Shown: positions 17,706 to 25,201 of the stretch, piece after piece | How positions within the stretch are numbered: the stretch's first letter is position 1 | Layout of the letters: every line of letters starts with the position of its first letter | NCBI RefSeq assembly: GCF_019049325.1 | Contig: NZ_JAGMUO010000104.1 | Location: 194,693-258,692 of the forward strand | Source: Streptomyces sp. AC512_CC834 | GTDB lineage: Bacteria; Actinomycetota; Actinomycetes; Streptomycetales; Streptomycetaceae | Reading direction: 5' to 3' | DNA: 64,000 nucleotides | Notes under the pieces: model-generated | Seen by the model: only the letters and a program-made list of their open reading frames with translations | Database searches by the model: none | Told to the model about the DNA's origin: nothing | Made by a program: the position numbers and the translations under genes

Positions 17706-18118
17706 AGACCATCCTCAACGTCATTTGGCTCGTGCTCAGCGGCTTCTGGCTGTTCCTCGGCTACCTGCTCGCCGGCGCGCTGCTCTGCATCACGATTATC
17801 GGAATCCCGTTTGGCATCGCGGCGTTCCGTATCGGTGTCTACGCCCTGTGGCCCTTCGGGTACACGGCGGTCGAGCGCCGCGACGCCGGAGCACCGTCCT
17901 GCATCGGAAACGTGCTGTGGCTTGTCCTCGCCGGCTGGTGGCTGGCCATCGGCCACATCGTCACCGGCATCGCGCTGTGCGTCACGATCATCGGCATCCC
18001 GCTCGGCATCGCCAACTTCAAGCTGATCCCCGTCTCGCTGCTTCCGATGGGCCGCGAGATCGTGCGCACGGACCAGCCGTTCACGGCCGCCGGCCCCACC
18101 CAGCGAACCGGCTGGTAA
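17702..18118 (+). CDS. YccF-domain membrane protein
   Basis: A 138-residue inner-membrane protein made of two YccF-type halves: LNVIWLVLSGFWLFLGYLLA with CITIIGIPFGIAAFRI, and GNVLWLVLAGWWLAIGHIVT with CVTIIGIPLGIANFKL. Four hydrophobic segments. Molecular function is unknown for the family. The GTG at 17702 overlaps the htpX stop in a GTGA arrangement. Confidence 0.88.
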   Translation: MKTILNVIWLVLSGFWLFLGYLLAGALLCITIIGIPFGIAAFRIGVYALWPFGYTAVERRDAGAPSCIGNVLWLVLAGWWLAIGHIVTGIALCVTIIGIPLGIANFKLIPVSLLPMGREIVRTDQPFTAAGPTQRTGW

Positions 18119-18127
18119 GAGTCGTCG

Positions 18128-18154
18128 TTGTCCACAACTTCCGGGTTGTCCACA
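18128..18154 (+). promoter_or_regulatory. Two DnaA-box-like nonamers in tandem
   Basis: TTGTCCACA occurs at 18128-18136 and again at 18146-18154, same orientation, 18 bp start to start. This is the consensus DnaA-binding nonamer preferred by streptomycete DnaA. They lie just after the yccF stop, before a broken gene. No replication genes are nearby, so this is not oriC. A DnaA-titration or regulatory site is possible. Confidence 0.55.
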
Positions 18155-18194
18155 GGCCCGCTCGGATGTCAGTGACGCCCTGCATCATGAACAC

Positions 18195-18788
18195 ATGACC
18201 GAGAACGAGCAGTTGCTGGAACGGGTGGCCGCCAAAGCGCGGAACACCCGGCCGTGGGGCTAGGCTTCCCTGCCCGAGCCCGTGGACGGGGCGACGCGGG
18301 CCCGCGCCGAGGCCGCGCTGGGCTTCCCACTCCCCTCGCTGCTCACCGAGCTGTACCCGCGCATAGGGGACGGCGGATTCGGCCCGGACTACGGTCTGTT
18401 GCCCCTGCTCGACAACCCGCCCTCCGGCGAGCCCGCCGCCGTCGCCCAGTACCTCGCCAACCGCGAGAGCGCCGTGAAGGACCCGGACTGGCCGTGGCCC
18501 GAGGGCGTCCTGCCGATATCCCACTGGGGTTGCGCGATGTACGCGTGCGTCGACTGCCGCTCCCCGCAGGCCACCGTTCTCCTCTTCGAGCCCAACGCCG
18601 GCGACGCCGACCACGCCTGGTACGTCGACGCCCCGAGCCTCACCGACTGGCTGCGCGCCTGGGTCGACGGCACGGGCTGGTACGAGGAGGCCAACGAAGG
18701 TCCGGAGCCGACCCCGTGGACCGACTTCCCCATATGTACCGGGAGACGGCCCGGTACGACGGACAAGGCGCCCGCACGGGCCTCCTGA
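18195..18788 (+). pseudogene. SMI1/KNR4-like protein interrupted by an amber codon
   Basis: Read from the ATG at 18195, the frame gives MTENEQLLERVAAKARNTRP and then hits TAG at 18261 (codon 23). The same frame continues without another stop to 18788, giving a protein of about 197 residues had the codon been sense. The downstream part (ARAEAALGFPLPSLLTELYP, GDGGFGPDYGLLPL, then DWLRAWVDGTGWYEE) resembles SMI1/KNR4 (SUKH) superfamily proteins. Either the gene is inactivated, or translation restarts at the GTG at 18282 (168 residues), or the base is a sequencing error (GAG to TAG would suffice). The function of this clade is unknown; many SUKH proteins are immunity proteins or have housekeeping roles. 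Confidence 0.6.
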
Positions 18789-18945
18789 GACAACCGGCCG
18801 GGCCCGCTCCCACCGAGAGACGAGGCGCCGTCGGGCGGTGGACGGCGGGCGCCGGGCGGCAGGCCGTGGGCGCCGCCACGCCACGTCCCCGCCCGCCGCC
18901 GCGCCCAACCCCACGCCCGTCGGCGCGCCCCGCCCAGGCCGCCGC

Positions 18946-20202
18946 CTACCGCGAAACCTGCTGCCCCCGCACCCCGTACGCCACCAAACCCACCGCCAGC
19001 ACACCCACACCTACGACGACCGACACCACCGGAAGCGAGCACGCGAGCACCACACACCCGATCAGCCCCAGCGCCGGTAGGACCCGCGACGCCCTGGACG
19101 GCTCGAGCGTCCAGGCCGAGGCGTTGGCCACGGTGTAGTACGCCAGCACACCGAAGGAGGAGAACCCGATCGCCCCACGTACGTCCACCGTGGCGGCCAG
19201 GACCGTGACCACCGCGCCCACCGCCAATTCCGCCCGGTGCGGCACCTGGGAACGCGGGTGCACCGCGGCCAGCGCCTGGGGCAGGTGACGGTCCCGGGCC
19301 ATGGCCAGCATCGTCCGTGAGACGCCCAGGATCAGCGCCAGCAGAGAGCCCAGCGCGGCCACGGCGGCGCCCACCCGCACGACCGGCGCCAGCCCCGGCA
19401 GGCCGGCCGCCCGCACCGCGTCGGCCAGCGGCGCCGTCGCCTGCCCCAGACCGCCCGAGCCCAGTACAGAGAGGACAGCCACCGCGACACACCCGTACAC
19501 CGCCAGCGTGATGCCCAGGGCCAGCGGGATCGCGCGGGGAATCGTGCGCCGCGGGTCCCGCACCTCCTCACCGAGGGTCGCGACGCGCGCGTACCCCGCG
19601 AACGCGAAGAACAGCAGGCCGGCCGCTTGGAGGAGTCCGCCGGTGCCTCCTGACAAGCCGACGTCCAGCCGCCCGGAGTCGGCCCGTCCCGACCCCAGAC
19701 ACACCGCCACCACGGAAGCGAGGACAGCGAGGACCACGGCCACGATCACCCGCGTCACCCAGGCGGACTTCTGAATCCCGCCATAGTTCACCGCGGTCAG
19801 CGCCACCACGGCCGCGACCGCCACCACGTGCGCCCGCTCCGGCCAGACGTATGCGCCCACGGTGAGCGCCATGGCGGCACAGGAGGCCGTCTTCCCGACG
19901 ATGAACGACCAGCCTGCGAGATAGCCCCAGAAATCGCCGAGCCGCTCACGCCCGTAGACATACGTGCCGCCCGAGGCCGGATACCGGGCGGCCAGCCGTG
20001 CCGAGGACATGGCGTTGCAGTAGGCGACGACGGCTGCCACGGCGAGGGCCGGGAGCAGCCCCGACCCGGCGGCGCGCGCCGCGGGCGCCAGGGCGGCGAA
20101 GACCCCGGCGCCGATCATCGAACCGAGACCCACGACGACGGCGTCGCCCACACCGAGGGTGCGACGCAGCTCCGAACCCGCAGGTGTCATGGCTCGCACC
20201 AT
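18946..20202 (-). CDS. APC-superfamily amino acid permease
   Basis: A 418-residue, twelve-helix transporter of the amino acid-polyamine-organocation superfamily. The N-terminal motif GVGDAVVVGLGSMIGAGVF is the substrate-binding unwound helix 1. Further support comes from FFAFAGYARVATLGEEVRDPRRTIPRAI (helix 6 and the conserved following loop). Start taken as ATG at 20202 (MVRAMTPAGSELRRTLG); the ATG at 20190 is equally possible. The substrate cannot be predicted. It is convergent with the broken SMI1-like gene and divergent from a small membrane protein. Confidence 0.88.
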   Translation of the reverse strand: MVRAMTPAGSELRRTLGVGDAVVVGLGSMIGAGVFAALAPAARAAGSGLLPALAVAAVVAYCNAMSSARLAARYPASGGTYVYGRERLGDFWGYLAGWSFIVGKTASCAAMALTVGAYVWPERAHVVAVAAVVALTAVNYGGIQKSAWVTRVIVAVVLAVLASVVAVCLGSGRADSGRLDVGLSGGTGGLLQAAGLLFFAFAGYARVATLGEEVRDPRRTIPRAIPLALGITLAVYGCVAVAVLSVLGSGGLGQATAPLADAVRAAGLPGLAPVVRVGAAVAALGSLLALILGVSRTMLAMARDRHLPQALAAVHPRSQVPHRAELAVGAVVTVLAATVDVRGAIGFSSFGVLAYYTVANASAWTLEPSRASRVLPALGLIGCVVLACSLPVVSVVVGVGVLAVGLVAYGVRGQQVSR

Positions 20203-20341
20203 ACTGATCAGCGCAACCACCGGGCGCGGTCGGAACGTCTTGCCCATCAAGAGGACAGAGGACAGAGGACATGAACACCGGGGGAAGAGGCCCACAGCAC
20301 TGGGACAGTGCGGGCACAGCGAGAAAGGGCAGGATCACGGC

Positions 20342-20608
20342 ATGACCGTCATCGGCTGGATCATCCTCGGACTGTTGGCCGGAGCCATCGCCAAGTTCCT
20401 GCTGCCGGGCCGCGACCCGGGAGGTTTCATAGGCACCACTCTCATCGGCGTCGCGGGCGCGTTCATCGGCGGCTGGATATCGGCGCGCTGGCTGGACCAC
20501 CCGATCAGCAAGGACTTCTACGACGGTGCCACCTGGGCGTCGGCGATCGGCGGTTCCCTGGTGCTCCTGGTCGCCTACCGTCTGCTGTTCGGCAACTCGC
20601 GCAACTGA
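20342..20608 (+). CDS. GlsB/YeaQ/YmgE-family small membrane protein
   Basis: An 88-residue protein with three hydrophobic segments (about 3-20, 29-48, 64-82) and the Gly-rich pattern GWIILGLLAGAIAKFLLPG followed by GFIGTTLIGVAGAFIGGW. This matches the transglycosylase-associated (GlsB/YeaQ) family, often stress-induced and of unknown biochemical role. Monocistronic by context, ending at a strong hairpin. Confidence 0.88.
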   Translation: MTVIGWIILGLLAGAIAKFLLPGRDPGGFIGTTLIGVAGAFIGGWISARWLDHPISKDFYDGATWASAIGGSLVLLVAYRLLFGNSRN

Positions 20609-20624
20609 ACGCGCGCGGACCGCA

Positions 20625-20670
20625 GACGAGGGAAGGGTGGGCACCGTCGGGTGCCCACCCTTCCCTCGTC
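20625..20670. terminator. Perfect 21-bp bidirectional terminator hairpin
   Basis: Bases 20625-20645 are perfectly complementary to 20650-20670 around a GTCG loop. It lies between the convergent small membrane protein gene (stop 20608) and yajQ (stop 20688), so it probably ends both transcripts. Confidence 0.85.
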
Positions 20671-20687
20671 GTCATCCGCTCAACAGG

Positions 20688-21176
20688 TCACCGGTAGTTC
20701 ACGAACTGCAGTGCGAACTCGAAGTCCTGGCCCTTGAGCAGGGCGATCACGGTCTGCAGGTCGTCCCGGTTCTTCGAGGAGACCCGCAGCTCCTCGCCCT
20801 GCACCTGAGCCTTCACGCCCTTGGGGCCCTCGTCGCGGATGAGCTTGGCCACCTTCTTCGCGTTCTCCTGGGAAATGCCCTCCTCGATCGACGCGAAGAT
20901 CTTGTACTCCTTGCCGGAGAGCTGGGGCTCGCCCGCGTCCAGAGCCTTCAGCGAAATGCCCCGCTTGATCAGCTTGGACTGGAAGACGTCGAGGACAGCG
21001 CTCACCCGGTCTTCGGAGTTGGCCTCCATGAGGATCTTCTCCCCGGACCACGAGATCGAGGCCCCCACGCCCTTGAAGTCGTAGCGCTGCGAGATCTCCT
21101 TGGCGGCCTGGTTGAGGGCGTTGTCGACCTCCTGCCGCTCGACCTTCGAGACGATGTCGAAACTGGAGTCGGCCAT
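20688..21176 (-). CDS. yajQ: YajQ-family nucleotide-binding protein
   Basis: A 162-residue cytoplasmic protein of the YajQ/UPF0234 family. It starts MADSSFDIVSKVERQEVDNA, continues KEISQRYDFKG and ends LQTVIALLKGQDFEFALQFVNYR, all highly conserved. Members bind nucleotides, and some have been reported to bind cyclic di-GMP. ATG at 21176. Monocistronic and convergent with the preceding gene. Confidence 0.95.
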   Translation of the reverse strand: MADSSFDIVSKVERQEVDNALNQAAKEISQRYDFKGVGASISWSGEKILMEANSEDRVSAVLDVFQSKLIKRGISLKALDAGEPQLSGKEYKIFASIEEGISQENAKKVAKLIRDEGPKGVKAQVQGEELRVSSKNRDDLQTVIALLKGQDFEFALQFVNYR

Positions 21177-21411
21177 GTCCTGTGGCTCCTTGTATCTGGG
21201 TGCGTGTCGGGCCGCGTATCGGGTCCGTACCGGCGTACATCGGCGGCCGCCGAGCCCGGCGGGGTCCTCGGCCGCGTCCGGACAAGCCTAGTCACCCGCC
21301 ACGCCCCGAGCGGCGATCAATCGGGTGGCGAAGCACCCCTCCACATCAGGTATCGTTTACGTCGTTGCCACAGAGCACCGCCCAAAAGCGGTTCGACGGG
21401 CAGCGAACCCC

Positions 21412-21493
21412 GGCGGTGTGCCCGAGCGGCCAAAGGGAGCAGACTGTAAATCTGCCGGCTCAGCCTTCCCAGGTTCGAATCCTGGCGCCGCCA
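21412..21493 (+). tRNA. tRNA-Tyr (GTA)
   Basis: Class II tRNA with a long variable arm. The acceptor GGCGGTG (21412-21418) pairs with CGCCGCC (21486-21492) including one G-T. The anticodon stem GCAGA/TCTGC encloses loop CTGTAAA with GTA at 21446-21448. The T arm is CCAGGTTCGAATCCTGG. CCA is not encoded beyond the discriminator A (the next bases are CA). A hairpin terminator follows 11 bases later. Confidence 0.96.
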
Positions 21494-21504
21494 CACGGGA
21501 ACGA

Positions 21505-21547
21505 AAGGGCCCTGTGACCTGCCTGAACAGCAGGTCGCAGGGCCCTT
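21505..21547 (+). terminator. Terminator after tRNA-Tyr
   Basis: An 18-bp stem (21505-21522 with 21530-21547, one G-T pair) with a 7-nt loop begins 11 bases after the tRNA. Confidence 0.75.
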
Positions 21548-21584
21548 CGTCATGCGTCGGCCGCCCAGCGGGCAGACTGGTGCC

Positions 21585-21803
21585 ATGGCCTCGTCCTCCC
21601 GTCGCAGAAACTGCCCCGAGTGCCGTCGCGAGATCGCGGTCGTCGCGGGGCGTTACGCGCGCCATGATCCGCCCGGTGCGCGGGGGAGCGGGGAGCTCGT
21701 CTCCTGCCCCGGTTCGCGTCGATCGGCGCAACTCGGTGCGGCGCAGCCGTCCTTGGACGGGTACGTCGTCCCCGAGTTCCCCGGACAGTTGCCCCTGTTC
21801 TGA
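21585..21803 (+). CDS. Small zinc-ribbon-like protein
   Basis: A 72-residue protein beginning MASSSRRRNCPECRREIAVV and ending DGYVVPEFPGQLPLF. A CPEC pair near the N-terminus and a single further Cys (SCPGS) suggest a partial zinc-ribbon. I recall similar short proteins being common in streptomycetes but know no function. Coding support comes from strong third-position GC and a plausible ATG at 21585. The conserved-looking C-terminus argues against chance. Confidence 0.6.
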   Translation: MASSSRRRNCPECRREIAVVAGRYARHDPPGARGSGELVSCPGSRRSAQLGAAQPSLDGYVVPEFPGQLPLF

Positions 21804-21825
21804 CCGTTCGGGCCCAGCGCCGCCC

Positions 21826-22482
21826 TCAGTTCCCGGCCACCGACTTCACCGCTACCGAAGCGGGCGTCGAACCGCTGATCAGCTCCAGCGTCAGGCCGTT
21901 CGTGGCCGGGGTGTCGACCAGTTCCGCCAGGACGGCGGCGACGTCGTCGCGCGGAACGGGGCCGCGGCCGGTGCGCGCCTCCAGGCGGACGAGGCCCGTG
22001 CCCGCTTCGTCCGTCAGGGCGCCGGGACGTAGGATCGTCCAGTCCAACGCGTCCAGCGAACCCACGTACGCGTCGGCCTCGCCCTTGGCACGCAGGTAGA
22101 CGTCGAAGATCTCGTCCCCCTGGTGCCGGGGGTCGGCGCCCATGGACGACACGATCACGAAGCGCCGTACGCCCGCCCGGACCGCCGCGTCCGCGAAGAG
22201 GACCGCCGCCGCCTTGTCCACCGTGTCCTTGCGTCCCGCCCCGCTTCCGGGGCCGGCCCCCGCGGCGAAGACCGCCGCGTCCGCGCCCCGCAGCCGTTCC
22301 GCCACCTGCTCGACCGGGACCGACTCCAGGTCCAGCACGATCGGTTCGGCGCCGGCCGCCCGCAGATCGTCGGCCTGCTCGGCCTTGCGGATGATGCCCG
22401 CCACCTCGTCACCGCGCGCGGCGAGCAACCGCTCGAGCCGCAGCGCGATCTGACCATGACCACCAGCGATGACAATGCGCAT
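21826..22482 (-). CDS. NAD(P)-binding (NmrA/atypical SDR-like) protein
   Basis: A 218-residue Rossmann-fold protein with the glycine motif MRIVIAGGHGQIALRLERLL at the very N-terminus, then FVIVSSMGADP (the Ser region of atypical SDRs) and WTILRPGALTDEAGTGLV. This is the pattern of NAD(P)H-binding proteins such as the YwnB/NmrA-like group. The substrate is unknown. ATG at 22482; the longer frame adds an Arg-rich stretch with no motif. Convergent with the small zinc-ribbon gene. Confidence 0.85.
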   Translation of the reverse strand: MRIVIAGGHGQIALRLERLLAARGDEVAGIIRKAEQADDLRAAGAEPIVLDLESVPVEQVAERLRGADAAVFAAGAGPGSGAGRKDTVDKAAAVLFADAAVRAGVRRFVIVSSMGADPRHQGDEIFDVYLRAKGEADAYVGSLDALDWTILRPGALTDEAGTGLVRLEARTGRGPVPRDDVAAVLAELVDTPATNGLTLELISGSTPASVAVKSVAGN

Positions 22483-22626
22483 GTCTTCGACCGTACGCCC
22501 CGACGGCCGCCCGCGCCGCACGACTTCGGCCGCCCGCGCCGCACCATTATTCGCCGTTCGCCGTCGGCGCGACCCGTCCCCCGCCCTGTCCCGTCCTGCG
22601 GTTCTCGCCGCCCGCCCCGGCTCGCC

Positions 22627-23922
22627 TCAGGCCGTGTTCCCGTGCCCGTCCCGCCCGTCGCGTCGCCCTTGCCCGCCGCGCCCCTGCCGGGGCAGCCCCA
22701 GGTCCGACGCGGTGGTCGAGTCGCCGTACTCCCGTACCGCGCTGGTCCGTGCAACCACACGCCCCCGGTGCACCACGATCCTGCTGTACGCCAGGGACAG
22801 CGCGCCCGCCAGCCGGTCCCCGCGTACGGCGACGAGTTCCGCCGGGAAACCCGCCTCCACCCGTACCTCGGGCAGACCCATGGCCGCCCGCGCCGCCGCG
22901 CTCACCGCGTCGTAGGCCTCCTCGGGGCGCAGCCCGTGACGGGAGGCCAGCAGGTACGCCGCCTCCAGGGGGTCCCCGCGCCCGACCGGGTTGGACACGT
23001 CCCGCAGCGCACCGCTCCCCGCGGCGACCCGCACCCCGGCCGCCCGCAGCAGCCGTACCGGAGCGGTGCCGTCGGGAAGCTCCACGGCGCCGCAGGCGCC
23101 CTGCGGCAGGCAGACCACCGTCACCCCGGCCGCCGCGAGCTGGTCCGCGGCCCGGGAGACCACCTCGGCGGGCAGCTTGCCCAGGCCGTCGCAGGGGCCG
23201 AGGGCCACGCCGGGACGCAGCCCGCCCGCCATCGCCGCCAGGCGGGCCAGCCGCGCCGGGTCGGCGGCGTCCGTGTGCAGGTCGACCGGGCAGCCGTGCT
23301 CGGCGGCGACCTCCAGGACCGCCTCCACGTACCCCGTCGGATCGGGGTCCAGGTCCGGACACCCGCCCACCACGTCCGCGCCCATCTTGAGCGCGTCCCG
23401 CAGCATCGCCAGCCCGTCGGCCCCGGCCACCCCGGTCAGGACCCTCGGCATGGCCACCGCGGTCAGTTCGGCGAGCCCGCGCAGCGAGCGCCGGGCCCGC
23501 AGTACGGCGGTCAGCGCGCCCAGCCCCGGAACGTCGCCCACCCGCACGTGCGCCCGTAGCGCGGTGGCCCCGTGTCCCAGTTGGAGCAGGGCGGCCTCAG
23601 TGGCCCGGCGCTGGACGTCCTCGGGGTCGTAGGAGACGGGCCCGGGGGCGTCGGCCGTCAGGGCCGTGTCGGCGTGGACGTGGGGATCGACGGGGGCGGG
23701 GAGGAGCAGGTAACCGCCGAGGTCCAGGCGGGTGCCGGGACCGGACGCGCGCCCCGGGGTCAGGCTGCCGGCCGTGCCGACCGCCTCGATACGGCCGCCG
23801 CAGAGCCGTACGTCCACGGTCCGGCCGTCGGTGAGCCGCGCCCCGCACAGCAGGAGCGAACCGCGGTCGGCGGGGCCCGAGGGGGAGGGCGAGTGGGGCG
23901 GCTGCGGCTGACTGTCGGGCAT
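22627..23922 (-). CDS. Amidohydrolase (cytosine deaminase-like), altered active site
   Basis: A 431-residue TIM-barrel amidohydrolase-type protein. The first metal motif is intact (LPAPVDPHVHADTAL), as is ATALRAHVRVGD on the next strand and a third histidine in GCPVDLHTDAADP. By comparison with E. coli cytosine deaminase from memory, the catalytic Glu after that His is Ala here. The His of the SHTTAM segment is replaced (VALGPCDGLGKL), and the last metal Asp is missing from AAGSGALRDVSNPVG. The fold is clear but catalysis is doubtful. The C-terminus ends in a Gly/Arg-rich stretch. Monocistronic on the minus strand. Confidence 0.75.
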   Translation of the reverse strand: MPDSQPQPPHSPSPSGPADRGSLLLCGARLTDGRTVDVRLCGGRIEAVGTAGSLTPGRASGPGTRLDLGGYLLLPAPVDPHVHADTALTADAPGPVSYDPEDVQRRATEAALLQLGHGATALRAHVRVGDVPGLGALTAVLRARRSLRGLAELTAVAMPRVLTGVAGADGLAMLRDALKMGADVVGGCPDLDPDPTGYVEAVLEVAAEHGCPVDLHTDAADPARLARLAAMAGGLRPGVALGPCDGLGKLPAEVVSRAADQLAAAGVTVVCLPQGACGAVELPDGTAPVRLLRAAGVRVAAGSGALRDVSNPVGRGDPLEAAYLLASRHGLRPEEAYDAVSAAARAAMGLPEVRVEAGFPAELVAVRGDRLAGALSLAYSRIVVHRGRVVARTSAVREYGDSTTASDLGLPRQGRGGQGRRDGRDGHGNTA

Positions 23923-24094
23923 CGCGCTCCTCTGGGCTCGGGGCTGCGCAGTGGGGGACGCAAGATCACGCAGAGTGAGTCGAGCCTAGGACGGTGATCA
24001 GCCCGTGGCGCGGAGGAGCGAAATAGTCGTACCGGTGCGGTCTGCCCTCCCGCGGCGGGCGGGACGAGACCGGGGCAGGGGCGGCGAAACGGAT

Positions 24095-24124
24095 TTGGGC
24101 GAACGGTGGGCGACCGTGTAATGT
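24095..24124 (+). promoter_or_regulatory. Candidate promoter for tRNA-Thr/tRNA-Met/rpmG
   Basis: TTGGGC (24095-24100) and TAATGT (24119-24124) are separated by 18 bp. Transcription would begin a few bases before the tRNA-Thr acceptor stem at 24136. Motif evidence. Confidence 0.5.
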
Positions 24125-24135
24125 CTTCATCGCTC

Positions 24136-24208
24136 GCCCCAATAGCTCAGTCGGCAGAGCGTCTCCATGGTAAGGAGAAGGTCAACGGTTCGATTCCGTT
24201 TTGGGGCT
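24136..24208 (+). tRNA. tRNA-Thr (GGT)
   Basis: The acceptor GCCCCAA pairs with TTGGGGC (24201-24207). The anticodon stem TCTCC/GGAGA encloses ATGGTAA, with anticodon GGT at 24169-24171. The T arm is AACGGTTCGATTCCGTT. 73 nt with discriminator T; CCA is not encoded. Confidence 0.96.
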
Positions 24209-24255
24209 CTGGTGTGAGAGGTTCCCCGTCGCGAGGCGGGGTCCGATCGCATCAC

Positions 24256-24328
24256 AGCGGTGTAGCTCAGTCGGTAGAGCAAGCGGCTCATAATCGCTGT
24301 GTCACCGGTTCAAGTCCGGTCACCGCTA
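24256..24328 (+). tRNA. tRNA-Met (CAT), elongator type
   Basis: The acceptor AGCGGTG pairs with CACCGCT (24321-24327), discriminator A. The anticodon loop CTCATAA has CAT at 24289-24291. A fully paired first acceptor base pair (A-T) argues for the elongator rather than the initiator. It lies 47 bp after tRNA-Thr, so probably in one transcript with it and rpmG. Confidence 0.95.
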
Positions 24329-24333
24329 CTCTC

Positions 24334-24371
24334 AGTAGCCGATTGCGGGGTCGGTCCTTCAATCGGCTACT
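24334..24371 (+). terminator. Hairpin between tRNA-Met and rpmG
   Basis: AGTAGCCGATTG (24334-24345) is exactly complementary to CAATCGGCTACT (24360-24371), loop 14 nt, followed by TCTTTCC. It lies 46 bp before the rpmG start, so it may act as a partial terminator or processing signal between the tRNAs and rpmG. Confidence 0.6.
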
Positions 24372-24417
24372 CTTTCCTGCGTTAATACAATCAACCCGTC
24401 CGTCAAGGAGCACTCAC

Positions 24418-24582
24418 GTGGCTGCCACCGACGTCCGCCCGAAGATCACGCTGGCCTGCGTGGAGTGCAAGGAGCGGAACTACATCACCAAGAAGAACCG
24501 GCGTAACAACCCGGACCGACTGGAGATGAAGAAGCACTGCCCGCGTTGCAACGCGCACACCGCGCACCGCGAAACGCGATAG
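24418..24582 (+). CDS. rpmG: 50S ribosomal protein L33 (zinc-binding form)
   Basis: A 54-residue L33 with two Cys pairs (LACVECKERNY and KKHCPRCNAHTAH), the zinc-containing C+ version. Streptomycetes also keep zinc-free paralogues elsewhere that replace it under zinc starvation. GTG at 24418 with AAGGAG nine bases upstream. tRNA genes precede it and a strong terminator follows. Confidence 0.97.
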   Translation: MAATDVRPKITLACVECKERNYITKKNRRNNPDRLEMKKHCPRCNAHTAHRETR

Positions 24583-24594
24583 ACACAGGCTCGT

Positions 24595-24633
24595 ACACGA
24601 GGCCGTCCCCGAGGCTTGGGGGCGGCCTCGTGT
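24595..24633 (+). terminator. Terminator after rpmG
   Basis: ACACGAGGCCG (24595-24605) pairs with CGGCCTCGTGT (24623-24633), and the stem extends inward by a CCCC/GGGG pairing. It starts 13 bp after the rpmG stop. Confidence 0.75.
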
Positions 24634-24645
24634 CGTTGTCACCGC

Positions 24646-24709
24646 CACTCGTTGGCCAAGACACCCGTTGGTCGAGCCACTCGTTGGTAAGGCCACTCGT
24701 CGGCACAGC
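24646..24709 (+). repeat. Four 16-bp direct repeats upstream of the dehydratase genes
   Basis: Units begin at 24646, 24662, 24678 and 24694 with the shared core CACTCGTTGG (variants CACCCGTTGG and CACTCGTCGG). The 6-bp remainder is variable. Spacing is exactly 16 bp. It lies between the rpmG terminator and the ATG at 24742, where the promoter or leader of the dehydratase pair should be. Confidence 0.85.
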
Positions 24710-24741
24710 CGCGAAGAGCAGCAGCAGGAGGTTGCCAGCCC

Positions 24742-25194
24742 ATGGCGCTCGACCAGACGTTCGTGGGGCGGACCTATCCGCCGACCGCGCCCTACGAGGT
24801 GGGCCGGGAGAAGATCCGTGAGTTCGCGGAGGCGGTGGGGGACACCAACCCGGCGTACACCGACGCGCAGGCCGCGAAGGTGCTCGGCCACTCCGATGTG
24901 ATCGCTCCGCCGACGTTCGTGTTCTCGATCACGTTCAAGGCGGCCGGTCAGGTCATCGAGGACCCGCAGCTCGGCCTGGACTACGGCCGGGTGGTGCACG
25001 GCGACCAGAAGTTCGCCTACGCCCGTCCGGTGCGTGCCGGCGACCGACTCACGGTCACCTCCACCATCGAGGCGATCAAGTCGATGGCGGGCAACGACAT
25101 CCTGGACATCCGCGGCGAGGTCCACGACGAGGCCGGCGAGCACGTCGTGACCGCCTGGACCAAGCTCGTGGCCCGCGCGGCCGAGGAGGCGTGA
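24742..25194 (+). CDS. MaoC-like dehydratase, HadA-type (non-catalytic) subunit
   Basis: A 150-residue hot-dog protein resembling the HadA subunit of the (3R)-hydroxyacyl dehydratase (FAS1 dehydratase-like/MaoC N-terminal family). It contains FVGRTYPPTAPYEVGREKIREF, AVGDTNPAYTDAQAAKVLGHSDVIAPPTFVF and VVHGDQKFAYARPVRAGD. The catalytic His of the NPIH motif is replaced (NPAY), as in HadA, whose partner supplies catalysis. ATG at 24742. The HadB-like gene follows 7 bp later. In mycobacteria the pair acts in fatty acid elongation and also sits between rpmG and the secE region; its role in Streptomyces is less defined. Confidence 0.85.
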   Translation: MALDQTFVGRTYPPTAPYEVGREKIREFAEAVGDTNPAYTDAQAAKVLGHSDVIAPPTFVFSITFKAAGQVIEDPQLGLDYGRVVHGDQKFAYARPVRAGDRLTVTSTIEAIKSMAGNDILDIRGEVHDEAGEHVVTAWTKLVARAAEEA

Positions 25195-25201
25195 GCATTC
25201 C

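Noticed and set aside
18128..18154. DnaA boxes as part of the chromosomal origin
   Set aside because: No dnaA, dnaN, rpmH or recF nearby and only two boxes; oriC in Streptomyces has many.
23923..24135. Antisense or short coding frames between the amidohydrolase-like gene and tRNA-Thr
   Set aside because: Nothing beyond the likely tRNA promoter could be supported.
24136..24328. tRNA pair as an integration site for a mobile element
   Set aside because: No integrase, no duplicated tRNA 3' end and only housekeeping genes on either side.
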